Source: Datisca glomerata
Taxonomy: Eukaryota; Streptophyta; Magnoliopsida; Cucurbitales; Datiscaceae
Direction: 5' to 3'
NCBI GenBank assembly: GCA_003255025.1
Contig: QANY01004770.1
Coordinates: 1,039,790-1,103,789, forward strand
DNA length: 64,000 bases
The notes under the pieces were generated by a model. That model searched no databases, was not told where the DNA came from, and saw only the letters and a program-made list of their open reading frames with translations. Below, piece by piece: positions 1-10,629 of this stretch (position 1 is the first letter of the stretch; each line of letters opens with the position of its first letter). The position numbers and the translations under genes are program-made.

Positions 1-248
1 GATTTTCGGTTATGGAAATTTTCCACAGCCAATTGATAATATTTAGGATAAAGATTATTTTCCATAATTTTAGCTAATTCGGCTTAATTGATTATCTTTC
101 ATTATTATGAAAAAAAATATCATAATTCGGCATTAGGTCTACAAGTTCACACGCAATTAACTTTTTTCGTCATTCATCTTATTTTTAAATCTGCAATTCA
201 TACATCATTTTTTCAAGATTTGTAGTAAAAAACCTATTTATTTCACCG

Positions 249-460
249 ATTGAACGTGGTTGATGACTATTTACCTTTTGTTTCCATTAAATTAAGATAA
301 ATAAATTGTTCCATGAACGTGGTTGATAACTAATTACCTATTGAATGTGGTTGACGACTGTTTCTATGAAATTAGGGTAAATAAACTGGAAACCTATTTG
401 TTTCCAGGATTTCAAATTCTTATTCATTTAATTATTGATTGTTGAAGACTATTTACCTAC
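249..460. repeat. Diverged short tandem repeats in the intron
   Basis: Three close versions of a unit beginning GAACGTGGTTGATGACT occur near 252, 313 and 343, and a fourth shorter relative near 435. Each is followed by related TTTACC and AAATTAGGGTAAATAAA-like text. The units differ at several bases and in spacing, so this is an old, degenerate array. No function is evident. Confidence 0.55.
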
Positions 461-820
461 TTTGTTTACCATTTTAGGCGGGATTGCAAGAATATTGAAA
501 TTTAAAATTGATGTATTTGTGGTTAATGATATTTTCGATGAGATTTTTTGTTTTTGATTTAATTTTGGAAACCTCACTAATTAATTGGTTGATAAAGGAT
601 TATGTTGGGGTTGACTTGTAGGGATTTTTCAAATTTTAAATATTTTATGATAATATCTTAAATTATTTTTTTATTTTTTTAAACAATTAACGTTTCATTA
701 TGTCATTATTCAAATTTTATTTAGAATTTCGGTAATATTTCATTGATTTCACGAAGAGTAATGTACTTTTCCGAGTAGCAAAAACCCTAATAATTTATTT
801 TAGTAATATTTTACTCTTAT

Positions 821-962
821 ATTGACATAAAAAGATGGATATTGAAATTGATTTATTTTACTCTTCGAGTTCTAAAAGTGCATTACTTTTCGAGTACTAA
901 AATCGAATGACTTAGTTTTTTTATTAAATTGACATAAAAAGATGGATATTGAAGTTGATTTA
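821..962. repeat. 107-bp-spaced direct duplication
   Basis: The string starting ATTGACATAAAAAGATGG occurs at 821 and again at 928, continuing for about 35 bases with one mismatch. This points to a local duplication of about 107 bp whose intervening parts have diverged more. Confidence 0.6.
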
Positions 963-1534
963 CTCTTCTATAGATAGTTGGGTGTTTTTTTTCAAACTCT
1001 AATTTATTATGGTAGTTGTTGATAATGTGGTAAATTTAAATTTTAAATTTTGAAAATATATAGTTTCCTTAATTATAAGTATATAGACTGATATATCAAT
1101 AAATTCCATTCGAATGACAAATATTTACAATGTAGTTGATTTATATAGATTAAGAGCATTATGATCTACCTACTATTTACCTATAATTTTTTAAACCCGA
1201 CTAGTTTTTAACATACTACTAACAAACTTGTCTATATTGAAAATTTTCCCTATATTTTAAAGTATAAACTATTTTTTTATTATTATACCAAATAACGCGA
1301 ACTTGCTCTCTTTTAAGAAAACATGTAGGCTCGAACACTATATAATATGACGATTTTTTTAAATTTGCCCCTAGTTTATTTTATGATCTAGATCAGCTCA
1401 GAATGGAAAAGCTACTATTTTTAACAAAAGTTTTTTAAATTCGTGTCAAATTAATCTGAATTGTTAGAAAAGAAACCAAAATCTGGATCCAAAATCCGAA
1501 TCCATTTAGTAGCTAAAATGGTTTTTTACGGCAG

Positions 1535-2011
1535 GAAGATGGAAGACTGTACATACAAAGGAACCACATGGCAAATCAAGTTCAAACTTAACAACGTAGA
1601 TGAAAATAGCACCTATAAGTTGCGAGTCGCTCTGGCAACTGCAAATTTAGCTGAATTACAGGTTTGGGGCTTCGAATGAAGTTATATTGAAAATATTCAT
1701 AATTAACAAAGTCGTTTATCAGTTATTTTTTCTGTCTCCCTTTTCAGATTCGAGTAAACAATCCAGAAATAGAAACGCCTTTGTTTTCAACTGGTGTGAT
1801 CGGGAAAGACAACACAATTGCAAGACATGGAATTCATGGACTTTACTGGCTCTACAACATCGACATATTGGGTTCTCTGCTGAATGAAGGAGACAACATT
1901 ATTTTCCTGTCGCAAACAATGTCCACTGGTCCTTTCCAGGGTCTCATGTATGATTATATTCGCTTAGAAGGCCCCCCATCTTCTTCTTCTTCACTTACAG
2001 AAAGGGTTTAA
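1535..2011 (+). CDS. Rhamnogalacturonate lyase, C-terminal exons (partial)
   Basis: These are the last two exons of a polysaccharide lyase family 4 enzyme, which cleaves the rhamnogalacturonan I backbone of pectin by beta-elimination in the cell wall. Exon 1 (about 1535-1661) encodes the GTTWQIKF and YKLRVALATANLAELQ motifs. A GT/AG intron (1662-1747, phase 0) follows. Exon 2 (1748-2011) reads IRVNNPEIETPLFSTG, then IARHGIHGLYWLYNIDI and GPFQGLMYDYIRLEGPP, and stops at 2009-2011. These are hallmarks of the family's C-terminal jelly-roll, carbohydrate-binding domain. The catalytic domain and signal peptide would lie left of the window. The 1535 acceptor is chosen because it leaves an arginine codon split AG/G, as the family sequence expects; the codons upstream of it do not resemble the family. 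The two exons are open, so the gene could be functional. Confidence 0.85.
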
Positions 2012-2856
2012 ATTTATTTGAACCTCTCTGAAAGGAACATCAAAATATTTGACAGAACTAAAATGATTATAGACCTTTATCATATTTTCCGTACAGATTT
2101 GCTACTTAACCATTATATACTTGTTCGACCAAGACTAAGAATTTCATTTATTTCTTTGCACACTCACAAATGAGATGTGCCATGTCATGAGAAAATTGGT
2201 AACAAGCAAATTTATCTGAAGTAAATCAGTTTTTAAGCGAGAAAAATGAAAAATTCTTCCTTACTGTTACGGTGAACTGTAAAGTACTAGGAGGAGAGAG
2301 AAATAGAAAGCGTCGAGGAGATAGACTGAATCTTTTTCTCTCTCCTCCCCATTCTATCTATCTTTCTCCTCTCGGTACCTTACTGTCACAAATAAGGAAG
2401 AATGACCCGAAGAATACACATAACTAGAAAAACCGGCTTGATAGAACATGCAAAGAGAGAAACGAGACAGGATCCGAATTAATATTTGTCAATGATAAAT
2501 CATTTGAACCTTGAAGCGCATTACTGGTAATATTGAAGCAGAAAACCAATAAAATTCAATCTGAATAATCCTACAAACAAATAATTACATTCAAGACTAA
2601 GAGCGTGCCCGTATATAACTCACCACAAACAAGAACCTGGAAGTAATATTATCACCGACCATCACTAGACAAACTAATGTCAGCTTAAAACAGCATGCCT
2701 CCAGTCCTATGATGTACTATTGGGACCTGCATGTTTGTGTTAAGTTTATTCGTAGTACACAAATTAGACAACCTTCTAACTTCAACCTTTATGAAATATA
2801 AGGAAGCTGAAGTCATTATCAGCCGAAAGTAATTAGAATAAGCAAATTATTACCTT
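2012..2856. other. Intergenic region between convergent genes
   Basis: This stretch separates the lyase stop codon from the stop codon of the GATA gene on the other strand and must hold both 3' UTRs. No coding sequence is recognised. A foldback repeat occupies 2253-2402. Confidence 0.6.
2253..2402. repeat. Imperfect 150-bp foldback (MITE-like)
   Basis: The left arm begins ATTCTTCCTTACTGTTAC and the right arm, read on the minus strand, begins ATTCTTCCTTATTTGTGAC. Pairing continues imperfectly inward through GTA and GGAGGAGAGA-like blocks. The size and form suit a small stem-loop MITE, but no clear target-site duplication was found, so the family is unknown. Confidence 0.5.
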
Positions 2857-5800
2857 CTAATCAAAGTTAGTTGGGATGTCAAGATCTGTATCTGAAGCAC
2901 TAGGAAGTTCAACCATTGGTTCCTGCAGATTATATACAAATAACAAAATAAAAAAGAAGAATCTTCATTTTCCATCGTACTCAAGTCATTATCATACATA
3001 GTACAGTAAGATCTAAGATTCTACTATCACACTGTCCATACAAACGCATTTCGTTTTCATATGTGCAAAAATATGTAAGAATCAACAACTATTTGCTAAA
3101 CAAACAAAGAGATATATCATACGTCATGTAAACCTGGTTTCCAAACCTGGCTTCCTTGTGGAAACGTTGCTTGTGAGACCAGAAGCATTGACACCTAAAT
3201 TGGTAAAAAGTTATAAACTGAAGGGAACAACTAGTCAACTACTAATGCTAGTCCATATTTTATTTGCTAAAAAGCTACCTTGAGTCCAAGTTTTGATTCT
3301 TTGAACAAGTAATTGAATGGAAATCAACCCTCGAAAGGACATAAATGTGATTATCGTTCTGGAAAAAAAAAACACACTTCTCTACTCTAAGTCAAGACAC
3401 CATATTATGGTATACTGCAGAAGTTAGTAACTACCAGTGATCAAGAGATTCAAGACCAAGAAACAAATTGCATGGAAATTTTATATATTATATTTAGTTT
3501 TATTTTTTCGAATACCTGCTCATCATCATGAACAATTCCCATGGGGAAAGAGTTCGTGAAGTCTTCAGCAGTTTCATGCAAAACCTGAAAAATGAGGTAT
3601 GCAAAAGCTTGTCAACAAAACTGTGAAGCTCTTCTTTTTCTGGTAATAATTGAAAACCAGCACATTTCATAATCAGGTAAAATAATGAGAAATCTTCAGA
3701 TTATGCGAGTAGAGAAAAACAGGGCAAGTTTCACAGAAACACTGTAATTGCTGACATACATCATCATCTTGACTGAAAGAAGGATTACTAGAAGCTTTGT
3801 CAATAGCCTTATGTGATTCCACTGGAGTTCCCTGCGCACCGTTAATTACCATAGTTCATTAACTCGGAACAATGACACTAATCGGTCCAGTACACCCAAA
3901 AAGTCATTAGTAAAGGCTGAGAAGAATTGTACTTGCTCATCCTGGTTTCCAGATAGTTCTCCGTCTGTAACTGTGGGCTTGACATCAACCGGAGCTTCCT
4001 GTATTCCACCCAATTTTAGTAATGTAGTAAACAATCTATGCCAACAAAAGAGCAGAGCACGTAAAATAACTGAAAGAGGAATACAAAAATAATTTGAAGT
4101 GCAACTACAATTTGAGTGTAATTACTGAAGCATGGATAATGGTAAAGTTGTTGTACTCTGCAGATATATAATAACTGGGGATTATAGAAGTCTAGCATTT
4201 CTGTTAAAAAAGGCTCCTTGAAACGAGATCTGCATTTATTTCTGCAGATAAGATCTTAGAAACAATCTAAATAGCATTTGTAAAGGATATATAAATTAGC
4301 AGCTTCAAGGATATGCTGTTAACGAGAACGTTTACAATATGGTTATTTTGCAGCATTCTCCAATGCACAAGGAGAAAGAAATCCAACTACATATAATCAG
4401 GTCAAATATCCAATAAATGAAAGGGAGTCAGATTAAAACATAGGTAGAAGATTAACAAGTTTCATGAACAGAAGCTGAAGCTTCTTAATTTCTGAATCCA
4501 AACAACAATATGGAATCCACAAAATTTATACGATGAGCTCCCACTGTGAACTGCAATTCCTTGCATAATTTCTCTGTGTCCTTTAATTAGAATCACACAA
4601 CTTGTTCGTTCATAAAAAGATAGTCGATAAATGATAGAAAGATTTTTTGGTTTTTCTTAAAGAGCATCCACCCTTAGGATATACTTGTAAAATTGAAGAA
4701 ACGAAAATGCCAAAGACTGAACTTTAGCAACTCGTTAGTGGTACTTACATGTTCAATATGATCCATAGAAATATTCCTTCCTCCCTTGCTTAAATCTCTC
4801 AATGTTCCCTGTACATTGAATAATCAAGTAAAATTGGAGGATAGATCAGTAGAAGTATAAAGTGGCAAGGATGGGTAATGATGACAATGACAATAACAGA
4901 AGATTCAAATAATCACCAGCATATATAACCACACATTTGTAAAACTGTAATCTAGATGCATGTCCCCCGAGTCACAGCCATATTAGTCACTTCCAAAAGA
5001 GAAGACTAGTAAAATAAGTAATATATAAACACAGACATTAACACACTCGAACACAATAGGAAATGCATTCAATAGTTATGAAAATGTACATAAAAATGTC
5101 CATGAGTATTAATGAAGAAAGATGCATGGCTGCTTTCTTATCATGAAATATAGAAGAAAAGACCTAGAGTGTTAGTGTACCAACTTCCACCTTTAAAAAG
5201 TTGAATTCATCAGTTGAGCTGGAGATATTCTCATACATCTTGGAAAGTACAGAAGCCCAATGGCTTGACGCTATATAAAGGGGGTGATGTATTACTTCAT
5301 TTCATGTATAGCAGATAAGTGGTTCGTGCTTTTAGTTTACATTGTAACAAGAAATAACATTAAAATTCATCAAACCTTCCAGACAACCACAGCCTATGTC
5401 TGTCCCCATTACCATCAAAAATTTGAAGTAAAGCAATATAGACTTATGCACGCTATCCTTGAGGAGAAACACTAGGCAGGCAGATGAAAACAATATATAT
5501 ATATATAGACACAGATCCATATATGCATATATAATTGCACACCTAAACCATTAAACCAAAACAAAAATCACATATAATTGTCACGAGCATACTGGATACA
5601 AACCAATAAGCATCACAGTCAATCGCAGATGAAAGGTCATCTTTTTAATCATAGCAACCTAAGGACAAAGAAATACATATAGTGCAAATTAATAATAATA
5701 AAAAAAACCTTATTTGCCCACATCAGACCACAAGCATTACATAGAGTCCTTGGTCCAGCTGGTCCACGACGCATAGCAGGAGTATTACTTTCACCAACAC

Positions 5801-8257
5801 CACAATGCTGACAGCTTCGCAAGCTGGAAACATTTCTAGAAGCCATTATGACTAGCATAATATAAACATAAACGAGAAACAAAACTGAAAACTAGAAACT
5901 GTTCTGAAAACTTCACGCAAATTGATCCATTCTGAAATATAATAAAAATCCCAAGGAAAATAACTTCAACTAATCTGAAACTCACACAGTTTCTTGATTA
6001 GAAGGGCCATCTTGAGAGCAACTCTGCGGAGACTCCCAACTTGAGGCACCTGAATTTTCTTTTAAGGATGCAAATTGCCCATTCTTGCGATGCATCCTAG
6101 CAAACAAAGACAAAAGAATTGACAAGTTATTTGCAAACTTCAAGCACTTGCAAGGACAAATTTTAACTCCATGGAAGATCTAAAATCGCATGCCCCCTAT
6201 ATCCTGAAAGGAAAAGACAAAGTATGGAAGAGCTCGAAAAGTATTTGTTTGACACTGCCTATAACCCATTCTTCAATATATTCTCACGAGGTATCTTCTC
6301 CTATTCAACATTTATGACCCATGCTAAAACGAAAATGCTACACATCAACAACAATCGAGCTCCTGAATGCCTCTTTTGCTCCCTCCAACAGATGATTGAC
6401 TCTCTATTGGTCGTTTAAAGAGTACAATGAGTTTTAAGCAAACAATTATTTTTTTTGGTAAGTATTTAAGCAAACAATTATACACCAGACAACATGGAAA
6501 ATTGACTTTTTAATATGACTAACTCCGAAATGCAAATAGCCTTCATGGTAAATCAACGATAGAGATAGCAACCATTCATTTTAGTAACTCATTGAGTTTA
6601 AAAGTTAATCCAATATCAATCCCCAGATGGGGGGAGGGCAGGCAGATAAACAATAATGGAAATCTCTAATGAGTAAATGACTAATCAAATACTATAAAAT
6701 CTAGCAGAGGCATTTTCAACTTTGTGGTTAAGTACAGGCCGAATGGACCACTCAACACAACCTGCCTTTAACATTTTTATGCATACATATCCTATCATCC
6801 AGCTCAATGCGATTATATTACATAAAGGAAGAAAGTACGGATTCACAACAAAAAATTGTATATATTTTTAAAAACTGGAAAACTCTAAAACTCATCTTAC
6901 CTCTGGGCAACCTCCTTTCTTACTGAATACCTAATTTTCTTGTCAAAACATCTCTCTTTCCTTTTTTCACGGAACCTAACTAAAGAAGCAATTCTTCGTG
7001 ACAGGTTTGTAAGCTTTGAGGCGTCACCTGCAGCCTAGAGATTGTGCAGTGTAACATATGAGAATTTGCAAAGAAGATGCACTAATTTGTTTTGAATCAC
7101 ACCAAAATCCTGTATTACCCTGTTATTACGATCATAAGGTACACCAGTTGTGGGTATGCCAATTGGCACATCACGGCTTCCAAGAAGAAGGAGTACTGCC
7201 TGCACCTGTCAATAATATATAGCAAAAATAAGGAAATCATTCCAACAGGTAGTCTTGGAACCAGCAAACCTTGAGACAGCGTTGAAACTAGAATCATTTG
7301 ACAAGATATAAACAATGATTTACATGACAAGGAAAGACAAAACAAATTATCTTTTTCTTTAAGTGGACTACGTTATAATTTGAAGAATTTCAAGTAAACA
7401 TAATTTAAGTTTTAAGTTTGTTCATTGATTTTTTTCCACAAAAACTTAGGATCCCATTTTCAATCATTACAATGCCATAAATCCGCGAACTTTCTAGTTT
7501 TCGAACATTTAAAAATCAGAATAACATGGTGAGAAAAAACAAGAAAATCGACCGTCACTGGAAGTCTGGAATTGAACCTATACAACCGACGCAGGGAAGC
7601 TACTTTCCAGAACAAATATTTACTCGCACACAGTTTTATTTTTTTACTTCTTACCGATTCAGGAACAAAGAGTAGCTACGAGAACACATGAAAACGACGC
7701 GACAATAAGACACTCCCAATGCAGTACTAGTATGATGAGATGGATTAGCATATGATTAAGTTCCGAGTCATCCTACCCCATCCCCATAAATTTTGAAACT
7801 TTAGCAAAAAGAAAAAAGAAAAAAAAAGATTGCAGTACATAGTATTTACAAACACAACATAAAGCACATAATAAAAGTGCAGCAAAATTATGAAACAACA
7901 ATTATGATTAAATACTCTAATTGTAACCTCAAAATGAGTAAATCTTTGAGAATGTTACTTATGTAATTTTTAGCTCAACATAGATTACGTAGCACGTACC
8001 TTTTCAGGAGTTACAGCAGGGAATACGTAAACCTCGCCTTCGAAGGAAAGCGTTAGCTCACTAGTCCTTGGCGTCACTACAATACCTCCATGATTCGCGA
8101 TGCTCACGGAATTCGCATTAATCTCCTCAACATCATCCATACTGTCTTCACCGCCACAATCTTCATACTCACCGTCATCGTCCTCAAAGGGAGTAGGGCC
8201 TAGAACACCGTCCTCGAAAGGACGTGCCTGTAAAGGTTGAGGATTCGCAGCCTCCAT
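2857..8257 (-). CDS. GATA transcription factor with TIFY and CCT domains (ZML/GATA24-25-28 type)
   Basis: This is a nuclear DNA-binding regulator encoded by ten exons with GT/AG introns and a continuous frame (345 codons plus stop). Exons run 8257-8000, 7205-7119, 7034-6901, 6096-5986, 5823-5709, 4808-4749, 3998-3933, 3831-3760, 3584-3516 and 2922-2857. The acidic N-terminus leads into a TIFY domain (about residues 66-101; [16 protein letters not shown], where the family core is TLSFEG rather than TIFY). A CCT domain follows (about 125-168; [17 protein letters not shown]). Then comes a plant ZIM-type GATA zinc finger, CX2CX20CX2C, with cysteines near residues 201, 204, 225 and 228 (CQHC...CNAC). 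The C-terminal exons give [10 protein letters not shown] and the acidic tail [11 protein letters not shown] typical of the group. Exon 5 could instead start 12 bases earlier, adding four residues; the chosen acceptor matches the family better. Arabidopsis relatives are of similar length. The gene appears intact; its targets cannot be read from sequence. Confidence 0.93.
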
Positions 8258-9449
8258 CGATTCTTCACCAGCCCTAAATATGCGAACTGCACCACCAAAT
8301 CCCTAAGCTGTCGACCTGTTCCATCGAACAAACATTGTCTTCACCAGAGAAATCCAAAACCCACCAAAAATCGAATTTTCGAGGTCGAAGAAGCTTCGAA
8401 AAGAAAAGGAAGAACAAAGCAACACCAAAATAGCTAGGAATTTTCAAGGTCTGGCTTTCTATGTTTCCTTAGGAAGCCACAAATGGGTAAATTCTCTTTA
8501 TTTTTCTTTAAAATTTTAATTAATTACGAAAAAGAAAAAACAAATGTGACCTGTGAGTCTGTGACGGCCTTGGGTAGTATTGGGTATAACGCCACTGTAC
8601 AGTACTGACGTGGAAGAATGAAGATCCGTTCGCCGCTTTTATGATAGTGTGTGGGCCCACTGAGATTGAGTTGTGATGAAAGATAAACGGCGATCAATAT
8701 CCACCGCAGGCATAGTTGACCAATCTAAATCGTTTAGTCTTAATTTGTTTGAAGAAAAGAAAACAATTATGAAGATGAAAGTCATTAATTATATAGATAA
8801 AACTGGATGCTAAATCAGAAGCGATGCAAGTAAAATCATCAAAACTATAAACAACAATGGTTTTTAGTTGAAGCCCATACTTTGAGCATTAAATGTTGAA
8901 AGAGAATTTCCTCAAACATAAACTACCGTTCAACATTGAAAATCTCGTTGCACATTGAAAAATATCAAGTAAATAATAAGCCCAAACACTGCTTAGTTTC
9001 TCAAATAAGAAAACAATTTGAAAAGAACTGAGCTTTGTCGCTCAATCCAGATCCCACACGTCCATTCCTCCCAATAACACACCGGACACTCCGATTGCTC
9101 TTCCTATGCAAGTTTCAGATAATTTAATCACACTAAATTTACATGAAAGTGTGACAAGAGACCCACAAGAGAAACAACAAGAAAACGAGCATGAATGTTC
9201 GTATAGCAACCAAATCAAACCCTACCTAAGTGATTAAAACTATGAAGGAGCATGGGACAGAGACCCACTGTGATAGAGACCCACGACACAGAGACCCACG
9301 GCAACGAGGACAGAGACCCATGACACAGAGATCCACGGCAACGACGACACAGACAATGAACCGATGCGAGAGTGAGAGGAGGAAGGTGGTTGCGAGGGTG
9401 AGAAGTGGGAGTGAAAGTGTTGCATTTGAGGGGAGAGGAGAAAACAATT
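8258..9449. other. 5' UTR/promoter side of the GATA gene and intergenic DNA
   Basis: The first 200-300 bases left of 8560 are probably 5' UTR and promoter of the minus-strand GATA gene; no single TATA box stands out. Between about 9245 and 9360 there is a degenerate short repeat of GAGACCCA(C/T)G and GGCAACGA units. Open frames here (9215-9613, several frames on both strands) are by-products of this repetition and have no family resemblance. Confidence 0.5.
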
Positions 9450-9850
9450 GTTTTAAAAACTCCTTTAACGAAGACTATATTTTTGTCGGTAAAGGATATT
9501 TTCACCGACGAATATATATTTTCATTGCTAAAGGTAAATCCTTTAACCGACGAATGTGTATTTTTGTTCTTAAAGGTAAACCTATTAAAATGAATTTGTA
9601 TTTTGGTTGGTAAAAGGCCTACTTCTACCGTCAGTAAAATTCGTCGGTATAACCCTTAAAATTATTCCCTCCAATTGTTTTTTTAGCGTGCCAAACTTTT
9701 GGGTGATGAAAAAATAATTTCACGTAATAGAAAGCTTTTAGCGACCAAAATTTAGCGACCAAAAGGAAAATTGGTCGCTAAAGTATGACCTTTAGCAACA
9801 AAATTTGTTTCTTCGCTAAAAGTTTCGTGGGAAGAGGATTTCTTAGAGTG
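9450..9850. mobile_element. CACTA-like transposon end (remnant)
   Basis: The stretch is packed with short inverted and direct motifs typical of CACTA subterminal regions: GTCGGTAAAGG, CACCGACGAAT and TTTAACCGACGAAT near 9474-9555, TTCGTCGGTAT near 9640, and TTTAGCGACCAAAA with its inverse TTGGTCGCTAAA at 9738-9781. Read on the minus strand the right end gives CACTCTAAGAAATCC, close to the CACTACAAGAAA terminus of this superfamily. No matching second end or transposase was found, so it is a terminal fragment. Confidence 0.45.
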
Positions 9851-9879
9851 GGTGTTGGCCTTTTATTGGTCTAGTGTTT

Positions 9880-10440
9880 TCGTTTACGCTCAAGAAAGTC
9901 TATACTCTTTGTAGGGAGCTTTCACTTCTAACGGCTGAGGCTTAAAGCGTCTTCATTTAATTTAGGGAACTCACACCCATTGTAGGGCATTTAGCTTTCA
10001 AGGACCTTAACTCATTGTAGAATTAAGTGGCCCTGTTTACTTCTAAAAACTCACGTACATTGTAACACATTTAGCTTCCAAGGACTTAAGCTCATTGTAG
10101 AACTCAGTGGCCCTGTTTACTTATGAGAAATCACACTCATTGTAGGACATTTACCTCCCAAGGACTTAAGTTTATTGAAGAAGTCAGTGACCCCATTTAT
10201 TTTTGAGAACTTACCCTCATTGTATGACATTTATTCCCTCAACGACTTAAGCTCATTGTAGAACTCGATGACCCTTTTGCTTCTGAGAACTCACTCCCAT
10301 TATAGGACATTTCGCTCTCAAGAACTTAAGCTCATTGTAGAACTCAGTGGCCCTGTTTACTTATGAGAACTCACGCCCATTGTAGGACATTTAGCTCCCT
10401 AAGGACTTCACCTCATTTTAGAACTCAGTAGCCCCATTTC
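9880..10440. repeat. 80-bp tandem repeat array (about 7 units)
   Basis: Units of roughly 80 bp carry the recurring blocks GAACTCACGCCCATTGTAGG, CATTTAGCTCCCAAGGACTT and CTCATTGTAGAACTCAGTGG, followed by CCCTGTTTACTT or CCCCATTT. About seven copies can be counted, diverged by several bases each. The array lies immediately 3' of the integrase end of the minus-strand Tat-like gypsy element. Tandem repeats in the 3' untranslated region are known for the Tat/Ogre lineage, so it is probably part of that element. Confidence 0.8.
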
Positions 10441-10629
10441 TTTTTCTGCATATCATGGTTATCGAAGGCATTAAAAGTAAATGAACACCATTTTTACATA
10501 GAAAACCTTTAACGGGAATAAATCATGGGATATTGTAATCTTTATTATAAAAGAAAGGAAATGAAATATACATAATATCTGCATAAATGAAATGCATTCC
10601 ATGGCTTGGACAATTCATTATCATTTTCA

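Larger units (their letters stand above)
1..1534 (+). other. Probable intron or upstream part of the rhamnogalacturonate lyase gene
   Basis: No coding stretch is recognisable here. The DNA is strongly AT-rich and runs into a plausible acceptor (a T-rich run ending in GGCAG at 1534) before the first recognisable lyase exon, so it is best read as intron. The remaining exons of the lyase must lie to the left of the window. It contains two local repeats, listed separately. Confidence 0.5.

Noticed and set aside
3130..3195. Possible additional GATA exon on the minus strand (frame with [16 protein letters not shown])
   Set aside because: It has an AG before and a GT after, but inserting it shifts the frame into the last exon, and the C-terminus already matches the family when exons 9 and 10 are joined directly.
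9215..9613. Overlapping open frames of up to 127 codons on both strands
   Set aside because: They arise from the GAGACCCA-type repeat and CACTA subterminal repeats; no frame resembles a protein family.
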